DNA from: Wolfiporia cocos
Lineage: Eukaryota > Basidiomycota > Agaricomycetes > Polyporales > Phaeolaceae
Assembly: GCA_029448655.1 (NCBI GenBank)
Contig: JACCLO010000011.1
Span: 434,001 to 498,000, forward strand
Direction: 5' to 3'
Length of the DNA stretch: 64,000 bases
Below the pieces are notes generated by a model. That model had not been told where the DNA came from and did not search any database. It saw nothing but the letters and a program-made list of their open reading frames with translations. Position 1 is the stretch's first letter, and each line of letters begins with the position of its first letter. The position numbers and the translations under genes were made by a program. Positions 1 through 12,647 of the stretch are shown here, one piece after another.

Positions 1-1022
1 TAAAATGCCTGACAACAGGGCCAATCGGACTATTCCATAAAGCTGTACTACTGTATTATCCGGACTACATTCGCCTTACCTAAGAGTTAGAGACTGCAGG
101 TACATCTGGTGATGGCAGCTTGGCGACTCGAATGGAGCTGCCAAGCTCTCGTCATTATGGCGTGGTATATTGCTGGGTTCCGATGGCAATACAAGTTCTC
201 ACAGTTGACATTGAGCTGCGGAGTACTGCAGATTCCACTTGCTGTAGAATGACTAGATCGATGTGCCCCTAATTGTGAGATGGTATGAATCTAATGACAC
301 TATACATAGTATTAGTGTCTTTATGAGATCCTACCTAAGAGCTTTTGATGTACTACTGTTGGCAACGAATGTCGCACTAAACAGTAGCTAGAATCTTTGA
401 CGAGCTTCTGAAGAAATAACGTCTGGGTTGCGTTAAAATGCACTATTCGCTGCTGAACTGTTCAGTAGTTAAGTCTGCATCGATAGTCTCGTACGGCAGT
501 ATGATATGAAGACTCTAGTAGTGATATCCTCGGCCGATTAGCAAGCACCACATTTTCTGGTTTCTTCAGCTAAATTCATATCAATCTGGATCGGGCACTG
601 CTAACCCCTCGATGATGGTAATAACGTGCCCCTACCGGACCCAGTCGCCAGAAACGATGGCAATATGGCGGATCTATCGCACGCGCGTTCTTGTAGCGAT
701 GAGCAAGTTGTTGTTTCGAATTCTCTGATCGCTTTACGGTCGACCTTTACGCAATCGGTTCGAATATGTCACATCCGGAAATGCCTGATTCTCGAATTAT
801 ATGCAGGTTCACTCGAATACACTCAGCACAAGTTGCGAGGATCTACGGTTTACCGATCAAGTGGGCGACTACACGACCGCGATACCCCTTGTCATCGCTT
901 TCCCTTCTTTTTCTTGAGACCACTGGCACACTTTGCGGGGGTGTCGTCAACAGCCCAAACGCCAAAACAGTTTGGGGAATTCAGAGCGCATTGAAGGAGT
1001 GGTGTCTCCGATTCTTTTGCTT
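1..1022. other. Intergenic, no supported gene
   Basis: The only open frames are short and overlapping (626-994 and 766-1071). They have no recognisable domain, no splice-linked continuation and no promoter-like signal that I can see. The stretch lies 3' of the minus-strand BTB gene and should contain its 3' UTR next to 1023. I see nothing else. Confidence 0.6.
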
Positions 1023-2391
1023 CTATAGTGTTTCCGGAATGAGTATAAGGTTGGTATTGCCATCATTGTAGTATCTCATGCAATTACCATGATTATCGTC
1101 ACGGCTTACTGCAATCCAGGCTTTGAGCATAGCCATGACAGCGGGTCCCGCATGGGGCATTTGTCCTGCAGCAATGCGATCCACTTTCTTCTGCAACGCC
1201 GGGAGCGGCTTCGTGGGAAATTCGCCATAGGCTTTGACCTGCTGGTCTAGCACCTCACTATATCTGAAGATATGGCAATCTTGGATGATGTATAGGGCCG
1301 TGAGGCAAGCACATACCTCGCAGAGAAGGTTGAGAAAACCTCCTGGTGAATATTATCCACAGACAGCTTTGACATAAGGTCATTGAAGGCTTGACGCTTT
1401 AGCGTCTCAAGGCCAAGCTAGCGGGACTTCATTAATTGATCTGTCACTGCCACGAGGTCTATTTTACTTACTTTGTCTGCCAGCCGATACATAGATTTCG
1501 GCGAACACGGCGGGGGACGATGCGGGAAGTTTTCCTTATACTGGGCGCGCTCCTCCGACCTATGCCTCAGGCCTTGCGATTTGAGCGGCGCAAACGCGAC
1601 GGGAATCGAATACATAGATAAGACTGCCCATTGCCATCTGAGACAGAATGTGAGCGTCTATATCACACTCATACAGCAGCATCGACGTACGTCACCAAAG
1701 CAAAATCTCTCAGCACGATCGTACGAATCGGATGCGCACTCAGACCGATGTTGGGGCTGAGAGCCGGCGTTGTGGAGCCACTCTCGACATCTATGACCTT
1801 GGAGCATGTCATTATATACACTACTACAGAAAAATGAGAGTGTTTGAATCACCTTGTCGGCGGCTACATTCGCCGGCGAAGCGGACGACTGAGCTGAGCT
1901 GACAGAACACGTATCATCGTTGTCACTTTCCTCATCGTCCAGGTCGCTATCAGAGTCGTAATCGTATGTGTCCGTCCAAGGAATGTCGTTAAGAGGAAAA
2001 CCGTCATTGGAAGCTGTGCCATTGCTTTCCGTGGATGCGCCTGCCAGAACTGCGGCAAGCGAGCGGATGAGCTTCGTATGCTCAAACTCAATCGATCATA
2101 CTGACGCCCGCTGAGGTACGGCGACGCAGCACCGAGCACTGCACTGCTTGCGTATAGCGCGCGAGGATTCCCGACGCGCCTTGACTGCGAGCGATTCGTG
2201 AACAAGTAGAACTTGACGTCTGCGAATGTACCGCTGGCAATGGATTCCGCCAGGGCTCTCTGTAGAGTGCTGCCTCGATCTAGAGCGGCAGGCTCTTGGA
2301 CAGGCGTTGCTCCATCCTCGCAAATGCTGGATGAGGATCCCCAGGCTGAAGGCATCAAGCAACTTGCAGGCAGGTAGAGTTGAGCACACAA
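1023..2391 (-). CDS. BTB/POZ domain protein, six exons
   Basis: Exons on the minus strand are 2391-2106, 2049-1853, 1797-1691, 1637-1472, 1417-1317 and 1263-1023. They join in frame through five 53-56 bp introns into 365 codons with no internal stop. The BTB start is clear at residues 57-64 (ADVKFYLF). A Ser/Asp/Glu-rich linker follows (about 115-160), then the second half of the fold with FAPLKSQG and RPPPCSPKSMYRLADK (residues 237-252), and a C-terminal segment with AAGQMPHAGP. This layout, with the BTB fold split by an acidic insert, is common in large Agaricomycete BTB families of unknown role. BTB domains usually mediate dimerisation or cullin-3 adaptor binding, but no second domain shows a partner here. 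The start at 2391 is the first Met; a Met at 2355 is also possible. A further intron near the 3' end cannot be excluded, because GTAAGC lies close to the end. Confidence 0.85.
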
Positions 2392-4903
2392 TCAAGCCCT
2401 CATTTCGATGACTACTTATATCAGGGGCGCAGTATGCACCTGCAGGCTTGCAACGTGCGTATCACGGGGCACACCGGGTGTGGCGCTCCAAAGAGAGTTG
2501 AATGGGATGGGAGTTTTCAGACAGCCTCGTGGCCCAAGATAGTAGTATGCAGTGCCATTCCTAAAGCTGCATGTAGTGACCGAACAGAGAAGTGGATGGC
2601 ATGTAAAACCGGCACATAGTTGTAAGCAGACTCCACGATGATCTTCATGCCGAGAGTCTGAGGAACATCGGAGCCGTCGTACTCTGCCGCATATGAAACT
2701 TCCTCACAATCTCAAGTTCAGCGCTACAGCAGCTTCCATGGGCGGAAACCGGAGGGCGTTCCACGCGAGGGATCTTTACCGCGATCGTGGTGTTCTGACA
2801 GTTTAGAAGGCCTAGGGATCAAGCCGGGTTATCCGCTATGTAAACAAGCAATTTCGAGACTTTGCTACTACCGTAGATGTGAGTCTTCTTGTCATCAGCA
2901 TTTTCTGCTGGTATACACATTACCCAAGAGCGCTGGGACGATAAGTATGGTTCGGCATCGGAACACGCAGAGGGACAGCAGGCCGTCTACCAAGGCAAGC
3001 GATTACCATTGTAGTCGGTGTGCTGGATAGCACCGCCGGGGGTGCAACCTAAGTTCATGAGCACTAAAACGCATCTTTCAGCCAACTCATGCGCTTGATC
3101 TTCACGTATTCTGGAGGAATCTCGTGCATGTAGTAAGCTGCCCCACGTAGGTTCCGACCCATCTTACGCATCAAACCAGCGAGCCTCTGACTGCTATCCG
3201 CTCATTGGCAGTACCTGCGTGACAAATGGATGTTACGAGTCCAGGATCTGAGCGCGAATATGTCCACAGCTTGCAGGAGATCCCGATATCACTAACCAGC
3301 TCCCAGCTATAGCGAGACCAGTATCCGTGCCACTCACCAGAAAGCAAGTGCCAATTCAAATATCCATATCCCCACTTACGTGAGAGATGATGCTGATGCA
3401 TCAAGAGGGAATACTTGGCTGGGACCGACCTGCTTTGCACGGTACGCTACTAACACCGGGCATGATTAACAACACCTTTGTTTGTGTGCTATTCAGTAGG
3501 TTGAAGCTTTGGGCCATTTATGTATTATCTCGTAGGTCGAAGCCTCGGATAATCCAACGCAAGGGGCATAGAAACGAATCGTGCAGTCCATCGTAATGGA
3601 TGGCTTACCAATTCATGAGTAGGCAAACACGGACCGTTATGTCAGCATGGCTGTTTCGCCGAGGGACTCGTGGAACTTCCCGCTAGTGGGAGTTGATATC
3701 TGCCACTTCAAAACGGGCCACATAGTTGAGATCAATATCGGAAATAGCACAGAATAAGTGGCGGGCAGTGCAGTCCCAAAAGGTTCCTTCAAGGGCGGGT
3801 GAGGAATCAGCGCGTTGCACGTCATTACTGGGACGTACACAAATCACCATATTCACGGTCGTGAAAGATTACGACCGAAATATCGACACACCCTCACGTG
3901 AAATTCATGTCTTTCGTAGCAGTGCGGTTTACTTCCGCGACGCTGAGAGTGACCTCGCGTAGAATCGGGCCAACTATGTAAACAGACTGGCAGACTTACG
4001 CAATGACTACGATAGGCATTTGCCAGAAATACAACGGCAAATACGAAGGTCGCCGAGTAAGCTGCTCCACGAAGAACCAGAATAGGATGGACTTTTCATT
4101 AGCTAGCGCAGCTCCAACTATTGCTCAGACTGGCCCCAAAACTCTGAATAGTCTATGAAGAACCGAGAAGTGGATCAAGGTAAACCAGAGGTAGGTTGGC
4201 GTGATTGTATTGCAGACCGGCTCTGAGCAGAGGGAAGGGGGAACTCAGTCTACTCCGTAGTGTTCCGTAATAGCTAGGCAGTTCCTCGAATAGACTTTGT
4301 AACAGTCGCTACGCATGTCGGCTGTCAGCGTCGCCAGACAGTCGCAAGCAACGATATAGACGTTGTACATCTGGACCCAGTGGTGATATGAGCTGCCATA
4401 GCGAGCAGAGCCCGCCCTTTAAACCTAAGATTAAGTAAACAAGGCGAGAGTGTCAAACAGTGATTTAGGAATGAATCCCGGGGTAGAGTACTGCCGCAGC
4501 AGCATTCACTCCCAAGTATAGTCCATAGTCATAGTACATGTGTTCATTTAGTTTGGAGAACTCGTGGCTGCACTAGTCGCGACATAGCAAGCTTGTGGAC
4601 CACTGTCGCTTGGAGGGACCGACGTGTTTGTGGCCACCTCTCCCAGTGAGACCAGGTGAGCGCAAATTGCCAAAGATGAAGGTGATTGAGCCAGAAAGCT
4701 TCAAGAACTTGTATGCGGAGCATTCAAGACATAGCACTTGGTAGAGAAATTCAGCAAGTGCAAGTTCAAGGAGTAGGCGCCACCCGGCGCCAACAAAGGC
4801 AAAGGCATCAATCGCGTGGGAATTGTACTCCGGCGAGCCCCGAACACCGTCAGCGGAAGGGCGGGACCAATCAACAGATACCTGTTGCTCATCGACCACG
4901 ACG
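2392..4903. other. Intergenic, possible unassigned exons only
   Basis: I found no gene I can defend in this 2.5 kb. Minus-strand frames at 3171-3440 and 3637-3840, and a short minus-strand frame ending near 3055, look partly protein-like. They do not join into a known family with convincing splice sites. The last few hundred bases should contain the promoter of the complex I gene that starts at 4904. Confidence 0.4.
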
Positions 4904-6740
4904 ATGTTCAGGTCATCGTCGTCGGCAAGTGAGTTGTCCTTGCAGTCATTCTTCTACAAAGTTCACATCTGTGATCCTTGCAGGCATCGCGCGTCCGTTC
5001 CGTGCGAAACTGCGACGTTCGTTCGCCACTGTCCAGGACCCCCCTGTCCGAAGATATGGAGGGCTCAAAGACCAGGACCGCATTTTTACCAATGCGTACT
5101 GCAGGCACGACCACGGCCTGAAGGGCGCACAGGTAAGGCGAAGATCTTGGCAGAAGGCACCTGGGACCTTCCACTGACACACAATCCAAATATCAAGGCT
5201 CGCGGAGACTGGCACCGGACCAAGGATATCATTCTCAAAGGCGATTCGTGGATTATTCAGACCATCAAGGACTCTGGCTTGAGGGGTCGTGGAGGTGCCG
5301 GCTTCCCCAGTGGATTAAAATGGAGCTTTATGAACAAGCCTGGTTGGGAGAAGGATCCTCGGTGCGTCCTCTTATTCCCTCTGCGACAGGGGAGCCTGAC
5401 CTTTATCAGTCCCCGGTACTTGGTCGTTAATGCTGATGAAGGGGAGCCCGGCACTTGCAAGGACCGCGAGATTCTACGTGGGGACCCGCACAAGCTCGTC
5501 GAAGGCTGCCTTGTTGCCGGGCGCGCGATGAACGCGACCGCCGCATACATCTACATCCGTGGCGAATTTTACCAGGAAGCCTCGCATCTACAACAGGCCA
5601 TCAACGAGGCATACGCTGCTGGATTGATAGGCAAGGACGCATGCGGGAGTGGATACTCATTCGACGTTTACCTGCACCGTGGCGCCGGCGCGTACATTTG
5701 CGGTGAAGAGACTGCGCTGATCGAGTCCCTGGAGGGCAAGCAGGGCAAGCCCCGCCTCAAGCCCCCTTTCCCTGCCGACGTCGGACTGTTTGGCTGCCCA
5801 ACTACAGTCGCCAATGTCGAGACAGTCGCTGTCGCGCCGACGATCTGCCGGCGCGGCTCAGCATGGTTCGCGGGCTTCGGGCGTGAGCGCAACCAAGGGA
5901 CGAAGCTGTTCTGTATCAGTGGGCACGTCAACAACCCGTGTGTCGTCGAGGAGGAGATGAGTATCCCGCTGAAGGAGCTCATCGAACGGCACTGCGGCGG
6001 CGTACGCGGCGGATGGGACAACCTGCTGGGAATCATTCCTGGCGGTAGCTCTGTGCCCGTGTTGCCCATCAAGAAGTGCGAGGAGGTTTTGTAAGACTCT
6101 TCCCGGAAATGGTTTAATGAACGTGGGGCTGACTGCTGCTAGGATGGACTATGACTCGCTCAAGGATGCGCAGTCTGGTCTTGGAACAGGTGCAGTCATT
6201 GTAATGGACAAGAGCACCGACATTGTCAAGGCCATCGCACGTTTCTCGCATGTGCGGTACCTTTCGGCTATTCTGCGCTTCGGTACTAACGCACATTCGA
6301 TGCAGTTCTACAAGCACGAGTCCTGTGGACAGTGCACCCCGTGCAGAGAAGGCACAACATGGATGATGAAGATGATGGACCGTTTTGTCGAGGGTCGTGG
6401 CCATCAACGCGAAATAGACATGCTTCTTGAGCTCACGTAAGTCCCGCACCCCCTTCCGTTTAATGTACCGACCCTACTCCTATTAACGCCGACTTCGTCC
6501 GGATACAGCAAACAAGTCGAGGGCCGTACCATTTGCGCCCTAGGCGATGCCGCGGCGTGGCCGATCCAGGGCCTCATGCGGCACTTCCGACCGGAAGTCG
6601 AGAAGCGCATTGCCGCATTCCGCAGCGAGCAGGGGCCAGTGCTCTTTGGCGGCCGTCTGGAGAGCCAGACCGACCCAACGCTAGCGATCCCGGACAACAT
6701 GGGCGCGAACCTGTCGGAGATCGGCGCGCCCCCCGCGTAA
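4904..6740 (+). CDS. NDUFV1: NADH:ubiquinone oxidoreductase 51-kDa subunit
   Basis: Exons are 4904-4928, 4984-5132, 5198-5361, 5410-6090, 6143-6251, 6306-6436 and 6509-6740. They give 496 codons, the normal length for this family. The product is the FMN- and NADH-binding subunit of mitochondrial complex I, which passes electrons from NADH through FMN to Fe-S cluster N3. The N-terminus is rich in Ser, Arg and Ala with almost no acid, as expected of a mitochondrial presequence. The glycine-rich nucleotide loop [10 protein letters not shown] is at residues 88-97. [14 protein letters not shown] and [11 protein letters not shown] are conserved blocks. The N3 cluster ligands are C383, C386, C389 (ESCGQCTPC) and C429 (TICALGD), with 39 residues before the last Cys as usual. 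The start at 4904 is chosen because a 25-nt first exon joins in frame through a 55-bp intron. No defect is visible. Confidence 0.97.
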
Positions 6741-8065
6741 TGATGACGAGGTGAAGGGTGAGATATTGCATTTCTTAACAGCAAACCGTCATACATGTCG
6801 TTCAGGCGTGGTCATGCGTGTAATGTAAGACGACTAGACATTCTCTGCCTCCTGGGTGTGGGTGAGGATGCGGTGGCTCGCGACCTGTATATGTGACAGA
6901 CCCAGGCTTGAGAGGATGGCGGATGTAACTGGGGCCTGAACGCCTGGTAGGCAGCTATGCGTTACTAAAACAACCCATGAGATGCGGAAAGTTTGAATGA
7001 GCTTACCACTGTGTCGGCCGACATTGTCCAAGCATGAGTAACTGGTGAGTCTTGCGGCGGAGAACGGTCGCAATGGCTGGCGGCTCAACAGATCTCGAGC
7101 TTTTAGGGCTTCATATCGGATGCGCATTCCTACTCTCAATATGAACAACGTGCCAGGGGCAGCATCGGCTAAGTTGCGATCCGTCTCGTTGGAGTCTATT
7201 CTTCAACGTGCTGCGGGCAACTTCAGACCCCTATCCTAATCAGCGTGAGGATTCGGACTGTTGGTATCCGCATTTGGGCTGATGTCAAGATGCTTGCAAT
7301 GCCGAAGCTACCCTTGCGTATACGAATGCTGGTTGTCCAGCCGAAATTTGCAACTATGTTCTTGCGTCTTGTTCTCCCGTCATAACGCGATTATTTTCAG
7401 TGTCATGCATGGTGTTGACGGCAGGAAGCATCGCCGTTCATCAAGTTGTTGAACGGGCGTAAAGAACGTATTCTGGAATCTGATCGGGTTTGCGTGACAT
7501 TCATGACTTGGTCTTGTGTTCAACATCAGATTTCCTTCTGCGTATACCAGGTTGTATCGATTCATAAACTTCTCATGTATGTTCTCATGCAAATATCCAC
7601 CGAGGGTGTTGAATGCTCATTTTGTACGGGAACAGCAAAGTCCTGCGAGCGGATTGAATGATTAAACGCACACAGGCTAAATACGCCTCTTCTCTACTCA
7701 CTTCAGTGAAAACATCTCTTGTACCGATGATGTCACCAACCTCCGGAGTATGTTCGGTGCCATACCTCGTTACCGACGGAAAGGAGCGTAGACATCTCCA
7801 CGACGTTCCTTCATCTCGATAAATCGCTTGGAGCATCAAGAAGACCCGCCTGTGCCTTGCACGGGCTGTCGGTCCAACCTCTAAGGAGATTTTGCGCTGC
7901 ATGACCCTCCCTTCTGCTACCTGCCGCAACTAAGCGTGGGTGGAATGTTCATTTCCGGTCTTTACTCAATTGTGAACTATGCTTAGGATTCTCCGAGCTC
8001 CCTCCGTGGGTTCGGCAGAGCACAGAGGACTGAGGCCTTCTTACCAACTCCGTGCGCGATGTAGG
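6741..8065. other. Intergenic between complex I and GH12 genes
   Basis: There is no supportable gene. Frames up to 114 aa (minus, 7585-7929) lack family features and in-frame splice partners. The 3' UTR of the complex I gene and the promoter of the GH12 gene must lie here. I see no strong repeat structure. Confidence 0.5.
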
Positions 8066-8072
8066 TATAAAA
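8066..8072 (+). promoter_or_regulatory. TATA box of the GH12 gene
   Basis: TATAAAA lies 64 bp upstream of the GH12 start codon at 8130, a typical spacing for a highly expressed fungal secreted-enzyme gene. The region between it and the ATG is CT- and CA-rich with no other ATG, which supports the chosen start. Confidence 0.75.
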
Positions 8073-8129
8073 GCGACCCAACCTGCAAGTGAGCCTTCAG
8101 CTTCAAGCTCGTTCATCCCTTGGTACATC

Positions 8130-9286
8130 ATGCAGCTTCTACAATCACTCGTCCTCGCCGCTGTGACCGCCTCTGCCCTCGCGCAGACGACAATCACCGG
8201 CCAGTACAGCTGCACGACTTCCGGTGACTATGAGCTTTGCAACGACCAGTGGGGTGAAGGTAGGCCACACCCTCGTCGCTAGGCTTTATGATTCTCAATG
8301 ATTGTCCTTCAGACAATGGTACGGGGTCGCAAAACGCGACCCTGATCAGCACCAGCGGCGACAGCATCACGTGGTCGACTACTTACACGTGGGCTGACAA
8401 CGAGAACGACGTCAAGACCTGTATGCCGTAAATTTCACGATTAGTTCACAAAATCTGATTTTGCTGTAGACGCTAACGTCGAGCGCACCTCTGGCGCCTC
8501 TGGCATGACCGTTAGTGTCCACATAGGTGTTAAGTAGATGTAATGGCTGACAATATGGACAGCTGGCGGAAATCACATCTGCGCCGACGACTTATGACTG
8601 GACGTACTCGTCGCAGTCCTCCGACTTGAGGGCTGATGTCTCGTAGGTGCCACAGCTTTCTCGGGGATACTGGTCTAGCTGATTGTCAACTTAAGGTACG
8701 ATATCTTCACCGGCACATCTGCGGGCGACCCGGCTTCAAGCACTAGCAACTACGAGATGTCAGTTCCCCCCGCTCAAAAATGGGTTATCATCGCTGACTC
8801 ATTTATTTTTAGCATGGTCTGGCTCTCGGGTGAAGGAGGGTGAGGATTCAAATTAGCGGGCGAAATTGCACTTTGCTCAATCTACATGTTGCAGTATCCA
8901 ACCGGTCGGCTCCCAGGTCGAGTCAGACGTCGAGGTTGCAGGCTACAGCTGGAACTTGTGGGCTGGACCTAACAGCAACTGGGAGACCATCTCCTTTGTT
9001 TCTGCTAACGGCAACATCAACAGCTTCAGCGAAGACCTCAACGACTTCTTCCGTATGTCAATCATAGCATCAATCTTGCAAATTCTCACGTTCCTTCGTC
9101 ATATAGAGTGGCTCATTAACAACTACAACGTCTCGAGCTCTCAGGTAAGGAATAGAATTGTTCTAAGTTATCGAATATTTGCCAACTGCTTTACAGGTTC
9201 TGCAGTCCATCCAGGCTGGTACGGAAGCCTTCACAGGCTCTGCGACCCTCGATGTCAGCTCGTTCAGCGTTACCGTCAACACGTAA
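8130..9286 (+). CDS. Secreted GH12 endoglucanase / xyloglucanase
   Basis: Nine exons (8130-8259, 8313-8420, 8470-8510, 8563-8642, 8696-8758, 8813-8839, 8895-9052, 9107-9144, 9197-9286) join in frame into 244 residues, the usual GH12 size. Residues 1-19 (MQLLQSLVLAAVTASALAQ) form a signal peptide, so the enzyme is secreted. GH12 enzymes cleave internal beta-1,4-glucan or xyloglucan bonds with retention, using two glutamates. The probable nucleophile is E140 in YEIMVWL and the probable acid/base is E225 in AGTEAFTG. Other family blocks are YELCNDQWGE near the N-terminus and WNLWAGPNSNWETISFV. Introns are 49-55 bp. Eight introns in 1.16 kb is dense but normal for Agaricomycetes. Sequence alone does not separate cellulase from xyloglucanase activity. 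Confidence 0.93.
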
Positions 9287-9763
9287 AATCCGTCTTTGCC
9301 GAGTGCTCGTTATGCCGCCCAGTTGTTGAAGGAGGGTTCATATAGTCTCGCGATTGGGCCACCGATGTATGTATATATTGTGCCTCGTCAAGGAATGCGC
9401 TGCCATCGGTATTGTTGTTTCGTCTGTGAGTGAATTAAAGCAGTAGTTTGACGGCATGGCCATTACCTCCTCTCCGACGTCATTTCCCACAAATAAGTCA
9501 TATTCTCAGACAGAGACTTGATGGGAATCATAACTGTGAGCAATCTAGCCGTAGCTGGGCTAAAGTGCAATTTCTACTGTGAGAAATCCAGTTCATTCAA
9601 GCTATGAGCACAGGGTATGACCCACCATTTATCAACATGTGAGGTACATTATCTGATACCGATGCTGACATTGACAGATGGCTAATCAATCAATCATGTC
9701 AGTTACAGAAGCTCGTTACATGTTGCGAAGACTTTGATCATACATCAGCGAAACGCGAGAAAG
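9287..9763. other. 3' flank of the GH12 gene
   Basis: This holds the presumed 3' UTR and spacer. No gene or repeat is evident before the repeat unit that begins around 9764. Confidence 0.5.
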
Positions 9764-11110
9764 TAGATAAGCATAGATAAGGGTCGTCAGTCTTGTTAAG
9801 GGTCGTCAGTCTTGTAAACGTAGTCAGACTGGTTTAGGCCGATAAAATATGTTTTGTATTTTGACATCTTGGAAAATACCGGGGCATCTGGTAAATTGTT
9901 GTAAAATCGTGGGTGGCATCTGGTGAATACACACAAAGTTGCAGAGGTATCTGGTGAATAATTGCAAAGTTGAGGAGGCATCTGGTGAATTGTTCACCAG
10001 TTTCCAGGCCTGCTGATCTACTGTGGGGCAGACAGTATTGGCTCAGATATTATATTGGGCCAAATTGCACAGACTGATGATAAATCCGGGGCACTCGAGG
10101 TACGTCAAATCAGAATTTATTCGGTGCGCGTGATTACATAATGAAGTACTACGAATGGTACAGGAGCAAGAATGCTAGGTATTTGGGGAACGGAAGTAGG
10201 GCAGCGCCAGAGTATCTTAGGGAGATGGTACGGCGGGGCAGGTATACGGAGTACAACGTGCTGTTCCCACACAGGCCGGTTAGTACATGAAAAATCGAAT
10301 GTTAGATGCACATACCAGAGACACTACAGAAATTCCGCAGCTGCGGGCCGAAGCGAAGGCAGCACATGTGAGTTATTAGACCACTGCTTCATCGGAGCAG
10401 ATTGCACGGGACTTACTGCATGACTTAGTTCTCAAACTGATTCAAGAGCAGTGGCGAGACATGTGATAGCAGACTCTATTAGAATTACTAGAGTCTGCTG
10501 GCCGTTAAAATGAGCGCCACAGTAAAGTTTATTGTAATGAGCCGGTGGTGTACGCACCTAATGCATATAGTCAGAGCGCGGCATTGCTGTGTGTGCACCT
10601 CACCATCTTGTAACCCTACTGCAACCTGGTGAAGTCACCAATATGGTAGTTAGACAATCACATGAGGGGTCAGCCCTAAGACAAGCAGGCCAAGACTTAC
10701 TAGTACACTTGACACATGACACCGCTAACGAAGATCCCAAAATCTACAAGGCCATGCTAGAATCTCGCAACACCGCATGCTTTGCCTGCGCGTGCACCTT
10801 GCTGCATGTGCACGGCAGGCGGGAGCGGCTCAGGGCAAGAGTCAAGGGCGACCCGGAGTCCCCACGCATGTGCCCCGGAGACGGATGCGGACTGAAAGGG
10901 AATCAGCAGAGGTGTGGCTATGGGTCCATCGAGCTAATAGAACTTAAACCCGATCACCTACCTGCATGTTATCTGAATCGCTAGGTTCCTCTTAATGGGG
11001 GTGGCACCGCCAGCTCGCCAGTCCTCAGAGTCGAGTTAGATGAGAAAAAGTGCAGGGGAGGAGATGAATGAGAGCGCATCGTGAGCCAGTAGATAAGCTA
11101 CAGGAGTGAC
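9764..11110. repeat. Dispersed repeat, copy 1
   Basis: From about 9796 to 10420 this is a diverged but collinear copy of 53600-54230; shared blocks include GGCCGATAAAATATG and TATCCGGGGCACTCGAGG-like text. Its right end (11046-11110, GTGCAGGGG...GATGAATGAGAG) matches the last 50 bases of the window. The motif AGTAGATAAGC occurs at both ends. Unlike copy 2 it lacks about 500 bp after the first 30 bases. The short frames inside do not look like an intact gene. The type of element is unknown; no RT, transposase or clear LTR is visible. Confidence 0.7.
9878..9999. repeat. Degenerate tandem repeat, about 31-bp units, four copies
   Basis: Four successive units each begin with a variant of GGCATCTGGTGAAT and continue with a TTGYAAAGTTG-like spacer. 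The same array is in the second copy of the element at about 53668-53785. It therefore belongs to the element and is not a local expansion. Confidence 0.8.
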
Positions 11111-11992
11111 ACATTGAAGAGCCGACCGAAATATGACAGAACCTAAACTAGTGGCTGAAGGATGACTACAGTAATATCGCTCGATTGGGTAATGAAGTTA
11201 CCATAAAAGCTCAGTGGCTGCTGCAAGTTCACGTCGTGGGTCCAATATGACATCATTAATGTGCAACTGCTCGAACACCATCTTGCTGCCTCATCTGGAC
11301 ATTTTGTGAGGGCTCCGCCACTCGTATTTCAAGTTTCCAAGGCTTCTACAGCGCATCGTCTCGTTACAATATCCTTGTGCTATATTTTGTATGCTCTACT
11401 ACGATAGAATCATTAAAAAATGTAGATTCAATGCTAATCAGGGTACATCAATCCAATAGAGTGGTTATGGTGAAGGGTATATGGAAACTATAGTATGTGT
11501 TTCGTTGCGAAACGTTTCGGCGCACTGTTGAAGGGCGTGCCGCGCTGTGTGGCGCATGCCACAGGTTACAGTATATCTACGTAGGTAAGCTGCGACCACT
11601 CATTGCAAATCATATGCCAGCCTGACTATGAAGCAACAGATGTATACCAGTCTGATAATTAGTTTCCCAGTCGTGCGTTGAGTTTGACAGACACTTATAA
11701 GATGCCTTCAGAATGGTGATTGAATGCCACTCTGCTGTCGATCTTTTCGGTGCTTATCTGCACACATAAGATTCCTCCTCGATTGGCAAGTACCTCCAGC
11801 ATTGATAAGCCACCTCCAGCACTGATAAGCCATCTCGCGTTTTGCTGATGTAGCTGCTACTAGTCCGCAGTCTGTCACAAAATTGTTATCAATCCATTCG
11901 CACGCTGTACGGGCGAGTCATCCCTACTTGCAGGTTGGCTGTTAGACTTGCCACAAGCACCGCAAAGTCATGCCCTTTCACACCAAGGAGCG
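11111..11992. other. Intergenic, nothing recognised
   Basis: The region is AT-rich and without a supported gene. At 11795-11835 there is a short local duplication (CCTCCAGCATTGATAAGCCA followed by CCTCCAGCACTGATAAGCCA). No other structure is visible. Confidence 0.5.
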
Positions 11993-12647
11993 CATCAGAT
12001 CACTTGAGGTTAATCTCCCAACCCGTTTGCATAGATTTGAAACCCCGCACATCACGTGAAGGCGGGCCCGACGTGTCGGGCCGGCGCCTCTGCGCTCTGC
12101 GCACGCCATACGAGTCCTCCGCGCCCTAGACTTGTTACATGGCTTTTGATTCAGTGCTTCCAATATCGAATGTATATACTATTCAATGACATGGGGTTCC
12201 GCACAAGAGGGCTCGCGCGCTGAGTCTTTCACTCCGCCGCCTCTCCACGTACTCGACTGTATAATGATGCCTTGCCTCCACCGATATGTTTGAAAGATGT
12301 TTACAGCGCTGCGGGAATCCACAGCCGCCGTTACAGTGCCGTACACTGCCCGCAGTGAATCCGAGAACGCACCAAGACCCTTTCCCCGTCGATGTAATGG
12401 GATCTAAGTAAGGCATCACAAACATCTAGTTCATCGTGTCGCCTACGACAGAGATAACTACTGAATATAATGGTGATATATGTTGCATTCTCTGCTTGTA
12501 TCGGGCCTACAACCCGAGTCGAAGGACTTAGCCTTTAGCAGGGTGCACGGAGGCACCGACCCGACGCGTCGGGCCCGCCTTCACGTGATGTGCGGGGCTT
12601 CAAATCTACGCAAACGGGTTGGGAGATTAACCTCAAGTCATCAGATC
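11993..12647. mobile_element. MITE with ACTTGAGGTTAAT termini
   Basis: A 637-bp element (12002-12638) is bounded by long terminal inverted repeats of more than 70 bp that begin ACTTGAGGTTAATCTCCC. It is flanked by a perfect 9-bp target duplication, CATCAGATC (11993-12001 and 12639-12647). There is no coding capacity. The outer TIR is shared with the element at 18792-21188, so this is a family. Long TIRs with 8-9 bp duplications resemble Mutator-like elements, but the superfamily is an inference. The two arms differ mainly by transitions in CpG context. Confidence 0.85.

Noticed and set aside
3055..3440. Protein-like minus-strand frames, including a basic segment ending near 3055
   Set aside because: The frames do not join through convincing splice sites and match no family that I recognise. 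They could be a degraded gene, but evidence is too thin for a feature.
4573..4899. 108-aa minus ORF overlapping the promoter of the complex I gene
   Set aside because: No domain and no splice continuation; it lies just upstream of a strong gene and is probably a chance frame.
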